From: a bacterium D16-34
GTDB lineage: Bacteria > Actinomycetota > Coriobacteriia > Coriobacteriales > Eggerthellaceae
Direction of reading: 5' to 3'
DNA: 64,000 bases
Assembly: GCA_003612515.1 (NCBI GenBank)
Contig: RAZB01000006.1
Coordinates: 1 to 64,000 of the forward strand
The first letter of the stretch is position 1, and every line of letters starts with the position of its first letter. A program made the position numbers and the translations under genes. This document shows positions 37,061-47,651 of this stretch, piece after piece. The notes below the pieces were generated by a model. That model worked only from the letters and a program-made list of their open reading frames with translations, was not told where the DNA came from and searched no databases.

Positions 37061-37194
37061 AAGGTTTTGGCTGGAAAAGTGCCCTCGTCGGTGAATTCGA
37101 CAGCAAAATGGCTTAAAAAGTGCTCTCGTCGGTGTTTTCGACCCCAAAAATGGGGGTAATTTCCCCGACAAGGGGCATTTTCCAGCCAAAACTT
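37061..37194 (+). repeat. Tripartite palindromic repeat element, copy C
   Basis: 134 bp, F-F-R: GGCTGGAAAAGTGCCCTCG, then GGCTTAAAAAGTGCTCTCG, then the inverted CCCCGACAAGGGGCATTTTC and CAGCCAAAACTT. In a convergent gap between the toxin gene and groEL. Confidence 0.85.
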
Positions 37195-37224
37195 GAGTAA
37201 GTTTGCATCAGCTAACTTACTCAA
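37193..37224. other. Perfect 11-bp inverted repeat next to element C
   Basis: TTGAGTAAGTT, 10-nt loop, AACTTACTCAA. No T-run follows. It begins at the last bases of element C. Confidence 0.55.
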
Positions 37225-37244
37225 TTGCCGCGACCAGGCGTTAT

Positions 37245-37335
37245 GTAGGTGTTGGAGTGTCGGGTGTTGGAGGGTCATGTGTTGCAGTGGCGTGTGCTGG
37301 GATGACGTGTGTCGGAGGTGGCGACGCGTTGGAGC
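37245..37335. repeat. Six degenerate 15-bp tandem repeats
   Basis: GTAGGTGTTGGAGTG, TCGGGTGTTGGAGGG, TCATGTGTTGCAGTG, GCGTGTGCTGGGATG, ACGTGTGTCGGAGGT and a sixth, in exact 15-bp steps. Confidence 0.8.
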
Positions 37336-37387
37336 GCGGGGTGAGCGGGGCGCAAGCGCAACTCGGACGCGGCATGAACGCGGGCAC

Positions 37388-37417
37388 AAAAATGACCGGC
37401 GCATGTGCACCGGTCAT
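37388..37417 (-). terminator. groESL terminator
   Basis: ATGACCGG, 10-nt loop, CCGGTCAT, followed on the minus strand by TTTTTGTG. It lies 81 bp after the groEL stop. Confidence 0.85.
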
Positions 37418-37497
37418 CTCTCCGAGTTTATTGGTGTGTAAGCGTCAACTTACGCTCGGCGAAGCTGAGCATTTGGCGAAATGCGAGCCTACAAGAC

Positions 37498-39153
<1,656 letters not shown>

Positions 39154-39213
39154 CTACATAATGCTCACTAATGTGCTGAGCAAAGAATTTGAGCTGATAT
39201 ATCTCTTAAAGGC

Positions 39214-39501
39214 TTATGCAAAAACAGCATATAGATCATCAGCGCGAAGGATCAAAACATCTTCGCCATCAACTGAGATCTCAGTGCCGCCGAATTTGCC
39301 ATAGACAACTTTGTCTCCCACTTTCACAGGAACCGGAACCATGTTGCCATCTTTGTCCAGTTTGCCGTCGCCTACTGCCAGAACAATACCGCTCTGGGGC
39401 TTTTCCTTCGCCTCGCTGGCGATATACAGACCCGATGCCGTTGTCTCTTCGGCTTCGTCCTGCTTGACGATCACGCGGTCTCCCAGAGGTTTCAGGTTCA
39501 T
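39214..39501 (-). CDS. groES: 10-kDa co-chaperonin GroES
   Basis: 95 aa. Lid of the GroEL chamber: MNLKPLGDRVIVKQDEAEET, the mobile loop region (EKPQSGIVLAVG) and YGKFGGTEI. First gene of groESL; ATG 39501 follows GAAAGGAAGGC. A CIRCE element lies 76 bp upstream. Confidence 0.98.
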   Translation of the reverse strand: MNLKPLGDRVIVKQDEAEETTASGLYIASEAKEKPQSGIVLAVGDGKLDKDGNMVPVPVKVGDKVVYGKFGGTEISVDGEDVLILRADDLYAVFA

Positions 39502-39576
39502 AGCGCTGCCTTCCTTTCATGTTGTGTCATACAAACAAAGCTCTGCTTTGCGTTAACCACTCGGTTGGTTTGATTG

Positions 39577-39603
39577 CTAGCACTCAAAGTCTCAGAGTGC
39601 TAA
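39577..39603 (-). promoter_or_regulatory. CIRCE operator (HrcA binding site) of groESL
   Basis: CTAGCACTC-N9-GAGTGCTAA, one change from the consensus TTAGCACTC-N9-GAGTGCTAA. It predicts HrcA repression and heat-shock induction. The rest of 39604-39773 shows no gene. Confidence 0.95.
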
Positions 39604-39773
39604 ATAGCTTTGTTTACTATAACACCCCACCACTCAAATGCAAGGAAATTCACGGAATCACACACGCCATCATATAAGTTTCGTACAACATGCAAATTTG
39701 CGATCGATTTGGCTTCGGCAATCAGTTTGATAAGAGCTCGCATGACCGCTTCGAGCGGCTCACATGACCAGTT

Positions 39774-40580
39774 TTAGCGACCGCCCGTTTTAACCAGTCC
39801 GCTTTCATATGCGCGAATAACCAGCTGAGCCCTATCGTGCGCGTCAACTTTCGCCATGATGCGCGCTATGTGGGTCTTTACCGTCGCTGGCGAAATAAAC
39901 AGCTCGGCGCCTATCTCGTCGTTGGAAAGCCCGCGCGCCACCAATCGCAAGATTTCTCGCTCTCTGTCAGTGAGCGAATCGAGCCCCTCGCCACGTCGGT
40001 AGCTAAACGACGTATGCGGGCGTGAAGCCACAAATTGCTCGATAAGCCGACGGGTGATCGACGGCTCAATGAGCGCATCACCTGCAGCAACCACACGCAC
40101 AGCCGCCACAATCTCGTCAGGATCGGCATCCTTCAACAAAAAGCCACTGGCACCTGCCGCTAAGGCCTCGTAAACATATTCATCATGGTCAAACGTGGTC
40201 AAAATGAGCACATGAACCGCATCAAGATCAGGATTTTGGCGAATCTCCCGGGTTGCTTCTATGCCGTTTTCGTGCGGCATACGAATATCCATAAGCACCA
40301 CATCAGGGCGAAGGCGCGCGGCTAAAGCAACCGCCTCTTTGCCATCTCGTGCCTCCCCTACCACCTCAATGCCCTCATAGCTCATAAGCACAAGGCGAAA
40401 ACCACTTCGCACAATATCTTGGTCATCAGCAATCAGAATGCGAATATCGGTTGCACCACTTGCGTCGCCGACAGTTGCATCACTTGCGTCGCTGGCAGCT
40501 GCACCACGAGCGTCGCCGGCAGATCCATCACGAGCGTCGCCGACTGCTGCATCAGTTGGTGTTTGATCCATTTCACTCAT
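39774..40580 (-). CDS. NarL/FixJ-family response regulator with repeat-rich N-terminal extension
   Basis: 268 aa from ATG 40580 (AAGGAGCGCACCC upstream). The receiver domain starts at about residue 45 (IRILIADDQDIVRSGFRLVL) with phospho-acceptor Asp in VVLMDIRMP and Lys in LLKDA. The LuxR-type output domain is at the C terminus (LTDREREILRLVARGL, ISPATVKTHIARIMAKV). Before the receiver is an Ala/Asp/Gly-rich stretch of four ~8-residue repeats (GDARDGSA, GDARGAAA, SDASDATV, GDASGATD), unusual for the family. Overlaps the kinase gene by 8 bp. Likely regulates the adjacent flavoprotein operon. Confidence 0.93.
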   Translation of the reverse strand: MSEMDQTPTDAAVGDARDGSAGDARGAAASDASDATVGDASGATDIRILIADDQDIVRSGFRLVLMSYEGIEVVGEARDGKEAVALAARLRPDVVLMDIRMPHENGIEATREIRQNPDLDAVHVLILTTFDHDEYVYEALAAGASGFLLKDADPDEIVAAVRVVAAGDALIEPSITRRLIEQFVASRPHTSFSYRRGEGLDSLTDREREILRLVARGLSNDEIGAELFISPATVKTHIARIMAKVDAHDRAQLVIRAYESGLVKTGGR

Positions 40581-41946
40581 GGGTGCGCTCCTTAGTTGCA
40601 CGCGTCTGATCTGGTAGAGGAATGCAAACAGCTACAACAAAGCCCGAAGATGCCAGCGCTTGAGCGCCATGTGCGGCGGTTTGCAAGGTGTGCACGCCCA
40701 GAATCGACAACTCTTGCGAAGAGGTTTGCAACCCATCTGGTGCGCCCGCATAAAACAGACCCCCCAAAACGCCCACGCGCTCCGCCATGCCAGCAATGCC
40801 ATGCCCTTTACCATCAGCTGAAACAGGCAGCGCAATCCCAGATCTGTTGACCATCGACTGCCCGAGGTAGCCCTCTCCATTATCTTGCACCAAAAGGCAT
40901 GCACCATGCGCATTTTGCGTCAGCCGAATCAATACGAAGTTGGCTTGCGAATGGCGCACGATATTTGTAGCCGCTTCGCGCAAAATACCAAACAGCGCCA
41001 TATCAACATGTGCTGGCACCCGCGTGCGGTCATAGTGAGTAGTATCAAGCTCAACCACACACCCCGCACTCTCCAAAAACGAAATCACGTCCTGGATGCG
41101 CTCGGTGGAGCCGGTAGGAAGCATCTCGGGATTTTCGTCACCTTGGCGAAGCACTCCAATCATCGAGCGAATATCTTCGAGGGCGTTTTTGGATGTTGAG
41201 CGAACAGTAGCAAGCGCCTGACGTGCCGCTTCGGGGTTCTTATCCAACAAGCGCTCCGCGGCGGCGGCCTGGATGCTCACCGCAGAGAGCGAATGCGCCG
41301 TAATATCGTGAACCTCTCGCGCAATGCGCACGCGCTCTTCTTCAACGCGCCTGGCTGCCTCTTCTTCGCGCGTTCTTTCAGCCTCTCGAGCGCGCTCTTC
41401 AGTTTCATGTACATATGCGTTATGCGTCTTATAGGCATATCCCGCTATGGCTGCTGCAATCATGATCGTCGTATTTTGGAATCGCGTAAAAAAGATGAGG
41501 CTTGGCGAACCAAAAGGGGTATCGGCAAACATAAGCCCCACTACAGCAATAAGTGTTGCTATCAGCGTTTGTATGCGTCCCTGTTCAACCGCTATGGTGA
41601 AAAGCGCAATCGCAGGACCGATAATACTCAGCGACAGCCCAGCGTTTTTCGTCTGTATCACCAGATAGACGCCAAAGCACCACAAAAAGACAATCCAGGG
41701 AATCTTTCGGCGCACGATAAGGGGAACACAAGTAAGCGCTAAGGCAATGAAAGCCGCCGTGGTTGGCACCACGTTTACCATGCCGAGATACTGGCGAAAC
41801 GCAAGGTCAGGAACTACTATCGAAGAAGCCGTCACCATTAATTGAATACAGCCAAACGAAAATGCCACCGCTGCAACCGTGACATCTATTGCCCAGTCAC
41901 GAACACTCATTTCGCGCTTGTTATAAAAGATATTCGCGATATTCAA
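40573..41946 (-). CDS. NarL-type sensor histidine kinase
   Basis: 457 aa with a TTG start at 41946 (AAAGGGGATG upstream; MSVRDW at 41910 is the alternative). About five to six membrane helices (residues 15-170), a coiled coil, then HisKA_3 with the phosphorylated His in RIAREVHDITAHSLSAVSIQ, and a HATPase domain (REAATNIVRHS, DNGEGY, GHGIAGMAERVGVLGG). No periplasmic domain is obvious, so it probably senses a membrane or redox signal. Partner of the overlapping response regulator. Confidence 0.92.
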   Translation of the reverse strand: MNIANIFYNKREMSVRDWAIDVTVAAVAFSFGCIQLMVTASSIVVPDLAFRQYLGMVNVVPTTAAFIALALTCVPLIVRRKIPWIVFLWCFGVYLVIQTKNAGLSLSIIGPAIALFTIAVEQGRIQTLIATLIAVVGLMFADTPFGSPSLIFFTRFQNTTIMIAAAIAGYAYKTHNAYVHETEERAREAERTREEEAARRVEEERVRIAREVHDITAHSLSAVSIQAAAAERLLDKNPEAARQALATVRSTSKNALEDIRSMIGVLRQGDENPEMLPTGSTERIQDVISFLESAGCVVELDTTHYDRTRVPAHVDMALFGILREAATNIVRHSQANFVLIRLTQNAHGACLLVQDNGEGYLGQSMVNRSGIALPVSADGKGHGIAGMAERVGVLGGLFYAGAPDGLQTSSQELSILGVHTLQTAAHGAQALASSGFVVAVCIPLPDQTRATKERTHE

Positions 41947-41982
41947 CTTTTCGTCATCCCCTTTATAACAAGAAAGAAGTCT

Positions 41983-43506
41983 TTATTCGCTCGTCTCAGC
42001 CTGGCTCTTTCGCTCATCAAGCTTTTCCACAAGCGCACGCCCAACTAAAAGCCCAAACGCACCGTTTGACGCTAAGCCCTGACCGCCTTTTGCAGCTGCA
42101 GAGCCCGCGCAATACAGCCCCGCTACGGCTTGCCCAGTTGCGCTGAGCACCTGACCAGTGTCATCGGTCGTCACGCCGCCATGAGTAAGGCAGCGAACGG
42201 GCATCTGCTTAAAAGCATAATACGGCGCTTCCAGCCGGGTCCACTGCGACGTACGACCAAGTGAATCCTTCTTGTTATCAACCATGCTATCGTAGTCGTC
42301 GAAAACCTCTTCCAGCTGATCAAGTGGAATATTGCATCCGCTTGCTAAAGCCTCCAAATCGTCAAACGGCCCGTATGTGCGCGTTTTATAACTGCTGACC
42401 GTCTGCGCAACGCTTCGCGATTGGCTGCCCTCAGAAAGCGCATTGGTAAAGATTGTCCACCAAAAGCCATCTGCACCAACTACACACGCACGCGCCGAAG
42501 CCGTCATGCTATCTTCCCGACCAAGACGCACCCCTAAAGGACTGATATCAAGCGTCGGGCCGAAATAACCCCATGCAGCAACCGGCGGCACATCGGAAGT
42601 TAAAATGATTGCGTTATCCATACCGGAAAGCTGACCGCCTACACCTTCACACAGAAGCTGACCTTGCCCATCGCTTGCGACCGTGTAACACCCCACCCGC
42701 ACCCAATCAGGTGCATAGGCCTCAATGAGCGCCTGGCTGCTTGCAAAGCCACCTGTTGCCATAACCACATATGCTGCACGGATATCTTTCATGTCGCCTT
42801 GATCTGCAGAAACAAATCGCGCGCCACAAATTTCGCCCTTCTCATTTCCAATCAAAGCGCAACATCTGTACCCCGTTTGAAAAACCGCACCAAGCGAAGT
42901 GAGCGTATCGCGCAGAGGTGCTAACACACTATCCATATCCCCAATACCATTTTTAGGTAGCAATATGTATTCGTTGGTACCTTCTTCGCTATAGGTCTGC
43001 GGATCAGCAAAAACTGCATTGCAATCATCTGCGAGCGTGTCAGCCCATTCGCCACTTGCTTCAAAGAGCTTGCGCGAAAAATCGATATTCGAATAATTCG
43101 CCTCTTCGAGCTGGGCTTTTCGCTGATCCCAAAGCTTTGAAACCTTGGTCGTTATTCCCGCTTGTTTTTGAATTTTGCTACCAGCCACATACATAATGCC
43201 GGCTGATTCATAGCTGTCTCCGCCAAGCTTTTCTTGCTTTTCGCAAAGTGTGACCTGATATCCTGCCTGCAAAAGTGGCAGCGCACACGAAAGACCCGTA
43301 ACGCCTGTACCAACAACAAGCACATCAGTTGTTGAATCAAACGAAACTTCTGGTTGGTCGGCAATCTCATAAGAGGCTTGTGCTGCAGCATCTGAGCCCG
43401 TCTCTTCTTCCACAACCGTTTGCGAAGTGCACGCACTCAACACTGCAGGTGTTACACATGCAGCCGCTGAAAAACCAACTATTTTGAAGAAGGACCTGCG
43501 TTTCAT
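41983..43506 (-). CDS. Tat-exported FAD-dependent oxidoreductase (4)
   Basis: 507 aa from ATG 43506. The signal is MKRRSFFKIVG then VLSAC, a Tat lipoprotein type. FAD_binding_2 domain: DVLVVGTGVTGLSCALPL (about 60), GGDSYESAGIMYVAG, VVMATGGFAS, and C-terminal LYCAGSAAAKGGQGLASNGA. It is shorter than paralogues 1 and 2 and diverged from them. It begins 14 bp after nadE and 36 bp before the histidine kinase gene, so it is in the same transcript as the two-component system, which may control it. Acceptor unknown. Confidence 0.87.
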   Translation of the reverse strand: MKRRSFFKIVGFSAAACVTPAVLSACTSQTVVEEETGSDAAAQASYEIADQPEVSFDSTTDVLVVGTGVTGLSCALPLLQAGYQVTLCEKQEKLGGDSYESAGIMYVAGSKIQKQAGITTKVSKLWDQRKAQLEEANYSNIDFSRKLFEASGEWADTLADDCNAVFADPQTYSEEGTNEYILLPKNGIGDMDSVLAPLRDTLTSLGAVFQTGYRCCALIGNEKGEICGARFVSADQGDMKDIRAAYVVMATGGFASSQALIEAYAPDWVRVGCYTVASDGQGQLLCEGVGGQLSGMDNAIILTSDVPPVAAWGYFGPTLDISPLGVRLGREDSMTASARACVVGADGFWWTIFTNALSEGSQSRSVAQTVSSYKTRTYGPFDDLEALASGCNIPLDQLEEVFDDYDSMVDNKKDSLGRTSQWTRLEAPYYAFKQMPVRCLTHGGVTTDDTGQVLSATGQAVAGLYCAGSAAAKGGQGLASNGAFGLLVGRALVEKLDERKSQAETSE

Positions 43507-43520
43507 GACGTCTCTTTCAA

Positions 43521-44348
43521 TCAAGCATAAAAGTCTACGTTTGGAGAGGGCGGCTCAAGCGCACGCTTAAATGCACTTGCGCGCACACGCGCAAGCACGC
43601 GCGTAACTTGCGTCTCATCAAAGCCAGCTGACAGGAGTGCCTGCTCATCTAATCCGCGTTCAATGTGTGCATATAACATCTGATCAAGCGTGGCATAATC
43701 AATTCCAAGACTCGTTTCGTCGCTTTGATCAGGCGCAAGCTCGGCACTCGGAGGCTTATCGATTGTGTTTTGAGGTATAGGAGATACAGCTTGGCAGTGC
43801 GAACCGGCCATAATATGATTGTTTCGCCAGTTGGCAAGTTCATATACTTCAGTTTTATAAATGCCACCTAAAACGGCGAAAGCGCCTGCGGTATCTCCAT
43901 AGAGCGTCGAATAGCCCATCATAGCTTCACTTTTGTTGCCCGTGTTGAGCAACATCCAGCCATATGCGTTTGACAGAGCCATAAGCACTACCATTCGGCA
44001 ACGCGCCTGCGTATTTTGCGCAGCAAGGCCTGACAACTTTCCACCACAAGGCGTGGCAAGCGCTTTTGCAAAGGCTTCATACGGTTCGCATATTGATATT
44101 GTTTGAGCGCTGATGCCCAAACGCTTCGCCAGTTGGGTTGCATCATCGATGGAATGTTGCGACGAATATGGACCTGGCAACAACACGCCGTGAACGCATG
44201 CCGGCCCGAGCGTATCAGCTGCCATCGTTGCTGCAAGCGCCGAATCAATGCCACCAGACAAGCCAACAACAACTTCGGTAAATGCGCACGAATCCATAAA
44301 TGACTTAAGTCCTGCTACGCATAACTCGTAACGCTTTTCAGCATTCAT
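43521..44348 (-). CDS. nadE: NH3-dependent NAD+ synthetase
   Basis: 275 aa. Amidates deamido-NAD to NAD using ammonia and ATP. PP-loop VVGLSGGIDSALAATM near residue 25, TGNKSEAMMGYSTLYGD and DKPPSAELAPDQSDE are canonical. No glutaminase domain, so ammonia is the nitrogen source. ATG 44348 follows GAAGGAGTAGGC. Located in the hypAB-to-flavoprotein run. Confidence 0.95.
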   Translation of the reverse strand: MNAEKRYELCVAGLKSFMDSCAFTEVVVGLSGGIDSALAATMAADTLGPACVHGVLLPGPYSSQHSIDDATQLAKRLGISAQTISICEPYEAFAKALATPCGGKLSGLAAQNTQARCRMVVLMALSNAYGWMLLNTGNKSEAMMGYSTLYGDTAGAFAVLGGIYKTEVYELANWRNNHIMAGSHCQAVSPIPQNTIDKPPSAELAPDQSDETSLGIDYATLDQMLYAHIERGLDEQALLSAGFDETQVTRVLARVRASAFKRALEPPSPNVDFYA

Positions 44349-44400
44349 GCGCCTACTCCTTCACCGCACTTATTTACTGGCATACAACTGGCTTAAAAAC

Positions 44401-45057
44401 CTACTGAACAGCGCGTATTTTTTCTGCCAGCCATTCAGCCCATTCGCTCACACCTTGCTCTTTGGTGGCTGCAATACGAAAAATTGGCGCCTGCGGATTA
44501 AGCTGATTCACCGCGCTCGTAAATGCTTCTTCGTCGAAATTGAACACCGGCATCGTGTCTACCTTGTTTAAGATAACCGCCTCTGCAGCCTGAAATACAC
44601 CAGGGTATTTCAGCGGTTTGTCGTCTCCTTCGGGAACCGACAAAATCATTACCTTCATATTTTCGCCCAAATCGAAGTCGGTAGGACATACCAAATTGCC
44701 AACATTTTCGATAATGATCAGATCGAGGCGCTCCAAATCAAGCATATCGATAGCCCGCTTGAGCATCGCGCTTTCAAGGTGGCATGCCCCGCCGGTATTA
44801 ATTTGAACCGCCGGCGTACCTTGTGCTTTGATTCGCTCCGCATCCACGCTGCTTGCAATATCGCCTTCAATTACTGCAATGTTAAATTCATCGCGCAACG
44901 CATCGATGGTCGCCAAAATGGTTGACGTCTTTCCTGATCCAGGGCTTGCCAGCAAGTCGACCACAAACACATGATTCTCAGCAAAACGCTGACGAAGTTC
45001 ACGTGCTAACTGATCGTTTTTGTCGAGAATCGGTTGTTTTAAATCTATATGCGCCAT
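44401..45057 (-). CDS. hypB: Hydrogenase nickel incorporation GTPase HypB
   Basis: 218 aa from ATG 45057 (GAGGAGCAATC upstream). GTPase that delivers nickel for [NiFe]-hydrogenase or urease assembly. P-loop LLASPGSGKTST, metal-site GGACHLE, ENVGNLVCPTDFDLG and NKVD are intact. The N-terminal CxxCGC nickel site of some HypB proteins is absent. Follows hypA by 57 bp; no hydrogenase structural gene lies in the window. Confidence 0.95.
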   Translation of the reverse strand: MAHIDLKQPILDKNDQLARELRQRFAENHVFVVDLLASPGSGKTSTILATIDALRDEFNIAVIEGDIASSVDAERIKAQGTPAVQINTGGACHLESAMLKRAIDMLDLERLDLIIIENVGNLVCPTDFDLGENMKVMILSVPEGDDKPLKYPGVFQAAEAVILNKVDTMPVFNFDEEAFTSAVNQLNPQAPIFRIAATKEQGVSEWAEWLAEKIRAVQ

Positions 45058-45114
45058 GATTGCTCCTCGCACGCTTTCGTTGACGTTGTCCTTAACGTTG
45101 TCCTGCTATAAAGA

Positions 45115-45528
45115 TTATTGCCCGAGTTCGTCGTCTGATACGCCAGATTTATCGGCATCGGCGCCTGATTCAGCATCGTCGGGGAGATCCACTTCGATAG
45201 AGTCAATCTGTAGTTCGCGCCCTTCCAAAAGCTGGGTAGCAAAGCCTCCGCACTCAGGACAAAGCATATGGAAACGATCGTGAGTATAAACTGCGCCACA
45301 CTCTAAGCACTCGCTTTTCGGCGAAATCATGTTGATCTTGAGCGTAGCATCAGAACATAACTGAGAGCTTTCGCTTAAAACCTCAAAAGCAAACTGCAAG
45401 GCATCCTCAATGGCTTCGGTCATCTCTCCTACTGAAAGGGTTACCTCAAGCACCTTTTGCGCACCTGCTTCGCGCGCAGATTTTTCGACTGCGTCCATGA
45501 CACCAGTCATGATTCCTAGTTCGTGCAT
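45115..45528 (-). CDS. hypA: Hydrogenase nickel metallochaperone HypA
   Basis: 137 aa from ATG 45528 (GAGGAGTGGC). Begins MHELGIM with the nickel-binding MHE, and has the zinc site CLEC...CPEC (about 73-95). A 30-residue acidic tail (DDAESGADADKSGVSDDE) follows the usual HypA end. Partner of HypB. Confidence 0.94.
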   Translation of the reverse strand: MHELGIMTGVMDAVEKSAREAGAQKVLEVTLSVGEMTEAIEDALQFAFEVLSESSQLCSDATLKINMISPKSECLECGAVYTHDRFHMLCPECGGFATQLLEGRELQIDSIEVDLPDDAESGADADKSGVSDDELGQ

Positions 45529-45590
45529 GCCACTCCTCACGTCCTCGCGCGTACAAACAGCTTGTCTGTACAAGCAGCTTGCCATATGAA

Positions 45591-45614
45591 AGAGCCCGCG
45601 TCTCCACGGGCTCT
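45591..45614 (-). terminator. Terminator after tatC
   Basis: AGAGCCCG and CGGGCTCT form an 8-bp stem with an 8-nt loop, with TTTC on the minus side and AAAATT on the plus side. It lies 27 bp after the tatC stop. Confidence 0.6.
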
Positions 45615-45640
45615 AAAATTACACCACAAACGCGCTTCTG

Positions 45641-46474
45641 TTATTTCTTTTTGAGCGCCTTCTTTTTAGCTGCCGCTTTCGCCTCGGCCGCTTCAGCAGC
45701 TTCTTCTTCGGCAATTGCTGCATTTTGTTTCTTAATGCGTTTGGCAAGCACAATGCGGGCGATCAACAAACTACCCTCATAAAGCGCAACCATAGCAGCA
45801 AACATAAGCAACATGGTTACCGGTGAGGCGTCCGGTGTTGCCATAGCCGAAACAACCATGAGTACAACATAAACCGTACGCCAACTACCGCGCAACTTCT
45901 TGTACGGAACTACATCAAAGATAACCAGGTAAAAGATTATGAGCGGCAGTTCAAAAGCGAAACCGAAGCAGATTTCGAATTTAATGATGATGTCCACATA
46001 TGAGGACATGCGAGGTGCCACATAACCTAAACCAAGCGCCTGATCAGTCAACCACTGAAACGCTGGGTTTAAGATGATGGCATAGCAAAATACGGTGCCA
46101 AAAATAAACAAAGCAACGGCGGCAGCAAACGTTGGAATAAACCATTTGCGCTCGCTTGGCTTCAGCGCAGGCAAAAAGAATGCCAATATCTGCCACAAAA
46201 TGACAGGTGCGCATGCAACAATTGATGCCCAAATTGAAATCTTGAAACGCACTGAAAATGCTTCGAACGGATCAATGGCCTGCAATGATGCAAAACCATT
46301 GGCGTCGGTCGGCAAAAACTCAGCAATCGGCAGCAACAAAAACTGACCAATTGTTGGTGTAGCCATATAAAAGATAACGACCGCAATAGCTAAACACGCA
46401 ACGATGCGCACGAGACGCATGCGCAATTCGCCAAGGTGGTCGAAGAGGGGCATTCGCGCCGGTCCGATAGGCAT
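45641..46474 (-). CDS. tatC: Sec-independent protein translocase TatC
   Basis: 277 aa with six membrane helices. Receptor for twin-arginine signals. The conserved N-terminal PLFDHLGELRMRL and FVAPRMSSYVDIIIKFE-type periplasmic/TM3-4 region are present, plus a Lys/Ala-rich C-terminal tail. Three bp after tatA. It serves the four Tat flavoproteins in this window. Confidence 0.96.
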   Translation of the reverse strand: MPIGPARMPLFDHLGELRMRLVRIVACLAIAVVIFYMATPTIGQFLLLPIAEFLPTDANGFASLQAIDPFEAFSVRFKISIWASIVACAPVILWQILAFFLPALKPSERKWFIPTFAAAVALFIFGTVFCYAIILNPAFQWLTDQALGLGYVAPRMSSYVDIIIKFEICFGFAFELPLIIFYLVIFDVVPYKKLRGSWRTVYVVLMVVSAMATPDASPVTMLLMFAAMVALYEGSLLIARIVLAKRIKKQNAAIAEEEAAEAAEAKAAAKKKALKKK

Positions 46475-46477
46475 AGC

Positions 46478-47290
46478 TTATTCCCCTTTCTTTTCTTGAG
46501 CGGCTTTAGCGGCAGCTTCTTCAGCTGCCTTCTTTTTATTAGCTGCACGGGTAGCAGCTGCTTTCTTGGCAGCTGCTGAGCGAGCTGCAGCTTTTTCTGC
46601 ATCAGTTTTAGGTGCAGCCTTTTTAGCAGTTGATTTGGCTGCGGCAGGTTTTGCTGCCGCCGGCTTAGCGGTTGCCGCCGGCTTAGCGGTTGCCACAGGC
46701 TTTGCGGCAGCAGCGGGCTTAGCAGCTGCTGCTGACTTTGCGGCTGCAGCGGGCTTTGCGGCTGCAGCGGGCTTGGCAGTTGCGGCAGGCTTTGCGGTTG
46801 CTGCCGGCTTGGTAGTTGCAGCGGCAGGCTTGACAGCTGCACCGGCGGCAGCTTTCGCAGCACGCTCCGCTTTGGCAGCCTCCTTAGCAGCTTCTTCTTC
46901 AGCCGCCTTTTTCGCAGCACGCTCTTTTTCGTAACGCGCCTTGCGCTCTGAGAAGCTTTCGTTTTTAGAAGCAGCAGTACTTGAGCTTGGAGCGCTCGCT
47001 TTCGTGGTCTTTTCGCCCTTCGACACCTCGTCTGTCTTTTTGTCTGCTGAAGTGTCTTCGTCAGATTCGCCAATCTTTGAAAGTGCATCAAGCGGGTTTT
47101 TGAAAGGCTCATCAGAATTGGGGTCATAAACCTCAGTTTTAATTACTTTATTCATTTCTTCTTGGGCGTCGCGGAATTTTCCAATTGCTTTACCCAAGGT
47201 CTTTGCAAGAGCTGGCAGCTTGTCGGGTCCAAAAATCAAAAACCCGAACAGCAGAATGAGAAATAGCTCGAATCCACCGATACCAAACAA
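46478..47290 (-). CDS. tatA: TatA/TatB-type translocase subunit with very long Ala/Lys/Pro tail
   Basis: 270 aa, against about 60-170 for usual TatA/TatB. The N-terminal helix MFGIGGFELFLILLFGFLIF, the hinge GPDKLPALAKTLG and an amphipathic helix define the family; A versus B cannot be settled. From about residue 120 the protein is low complexity, with AAKPAA/TAKPAA repeats (about 120-230). tatC follows after 3 bp. The tail's function is unknown. Confidence 0.9.
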   Translation of the reverse strand: MFGIGGFELFLILLFGFLIFGPDKLPALAKTLGKAIGKFRDAQEEMNKVIKTEVYDPNSDEPFKNPLDALSKIGESDEDTSADKKTDEVSKGEKTTKASAPSSSTAASKNESFSERKARYEKERAAKKAAEEEAAKEAAKAERAAKAAAGAAVKPAAATTKPAATAKPAATAKPAAAAKPAAAAKSAAAAKPAAAAKPVATAKPAATAKPAAAKPAAAKSTAKKAAPKTDAEKAAARSAAAKKAAATRAANKKKAAEEAAAKAAQEKKGE

Positions 47291-47433
47291 GGCAATCCCC
47301 TTTGCACGGATTTAATCACAACAGTTTAACCACGGCATAACGCGGCAACGATACATAATAACACAGGCAAAAACGCCATGGTATGTAGCGCGCTATTTTT
47401 ATGATTTAGCAACACGGCGACTGACGAGGCAAC

Positions 47434-47637
47434 CTACGCCGCGCCACCGCCCAAAAATGCGAGAGCTACCGTTGGGATACCTAAAGCCAACACCAAAATA
47501 ACGCAAATAATAATAGTAAAGATTTTCTTGCCGCGCGCCTCTGCTTCACGACGCGCCTTCTCGCGCTGTTCGCGTTCTTGAGCAGCCTTAATGCGCTCTG
47601 CCTTTTGTTTTGCGGTCACTTTCTGGTTTGTACCCAT
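47434..47637 (-). CDS. Small single-pass membrane protein
   Basis: 67 aa, not recognised. A highly charged helical N-terminal half (QKAERIKAAQEREQREKARR) followed by one membrane helix (IFTIIICVILVLALGIPTVA). ATG 47637 follows AAGGGATGAAAGC. Fourteen bp after the amidohydrolase gene, so cotranscribed. Function unknown. Confidence 0.7.
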   Translation of the reverse strand: MGTNQKVTAKQKAERIKAAQEREQREKARREAEARGKKIFTIIICVILVLALGIPTVALAFLGGGAA

Positions 47638-47651
47638 GCTTTCATCCCTTT

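Noticed and set aside
39700-39773. Small gene between CIRCE and the response regulator
   Set aside because: No frame with a ribosome site; only a weak direct repeat (CGCATGACC/CACATGACC).
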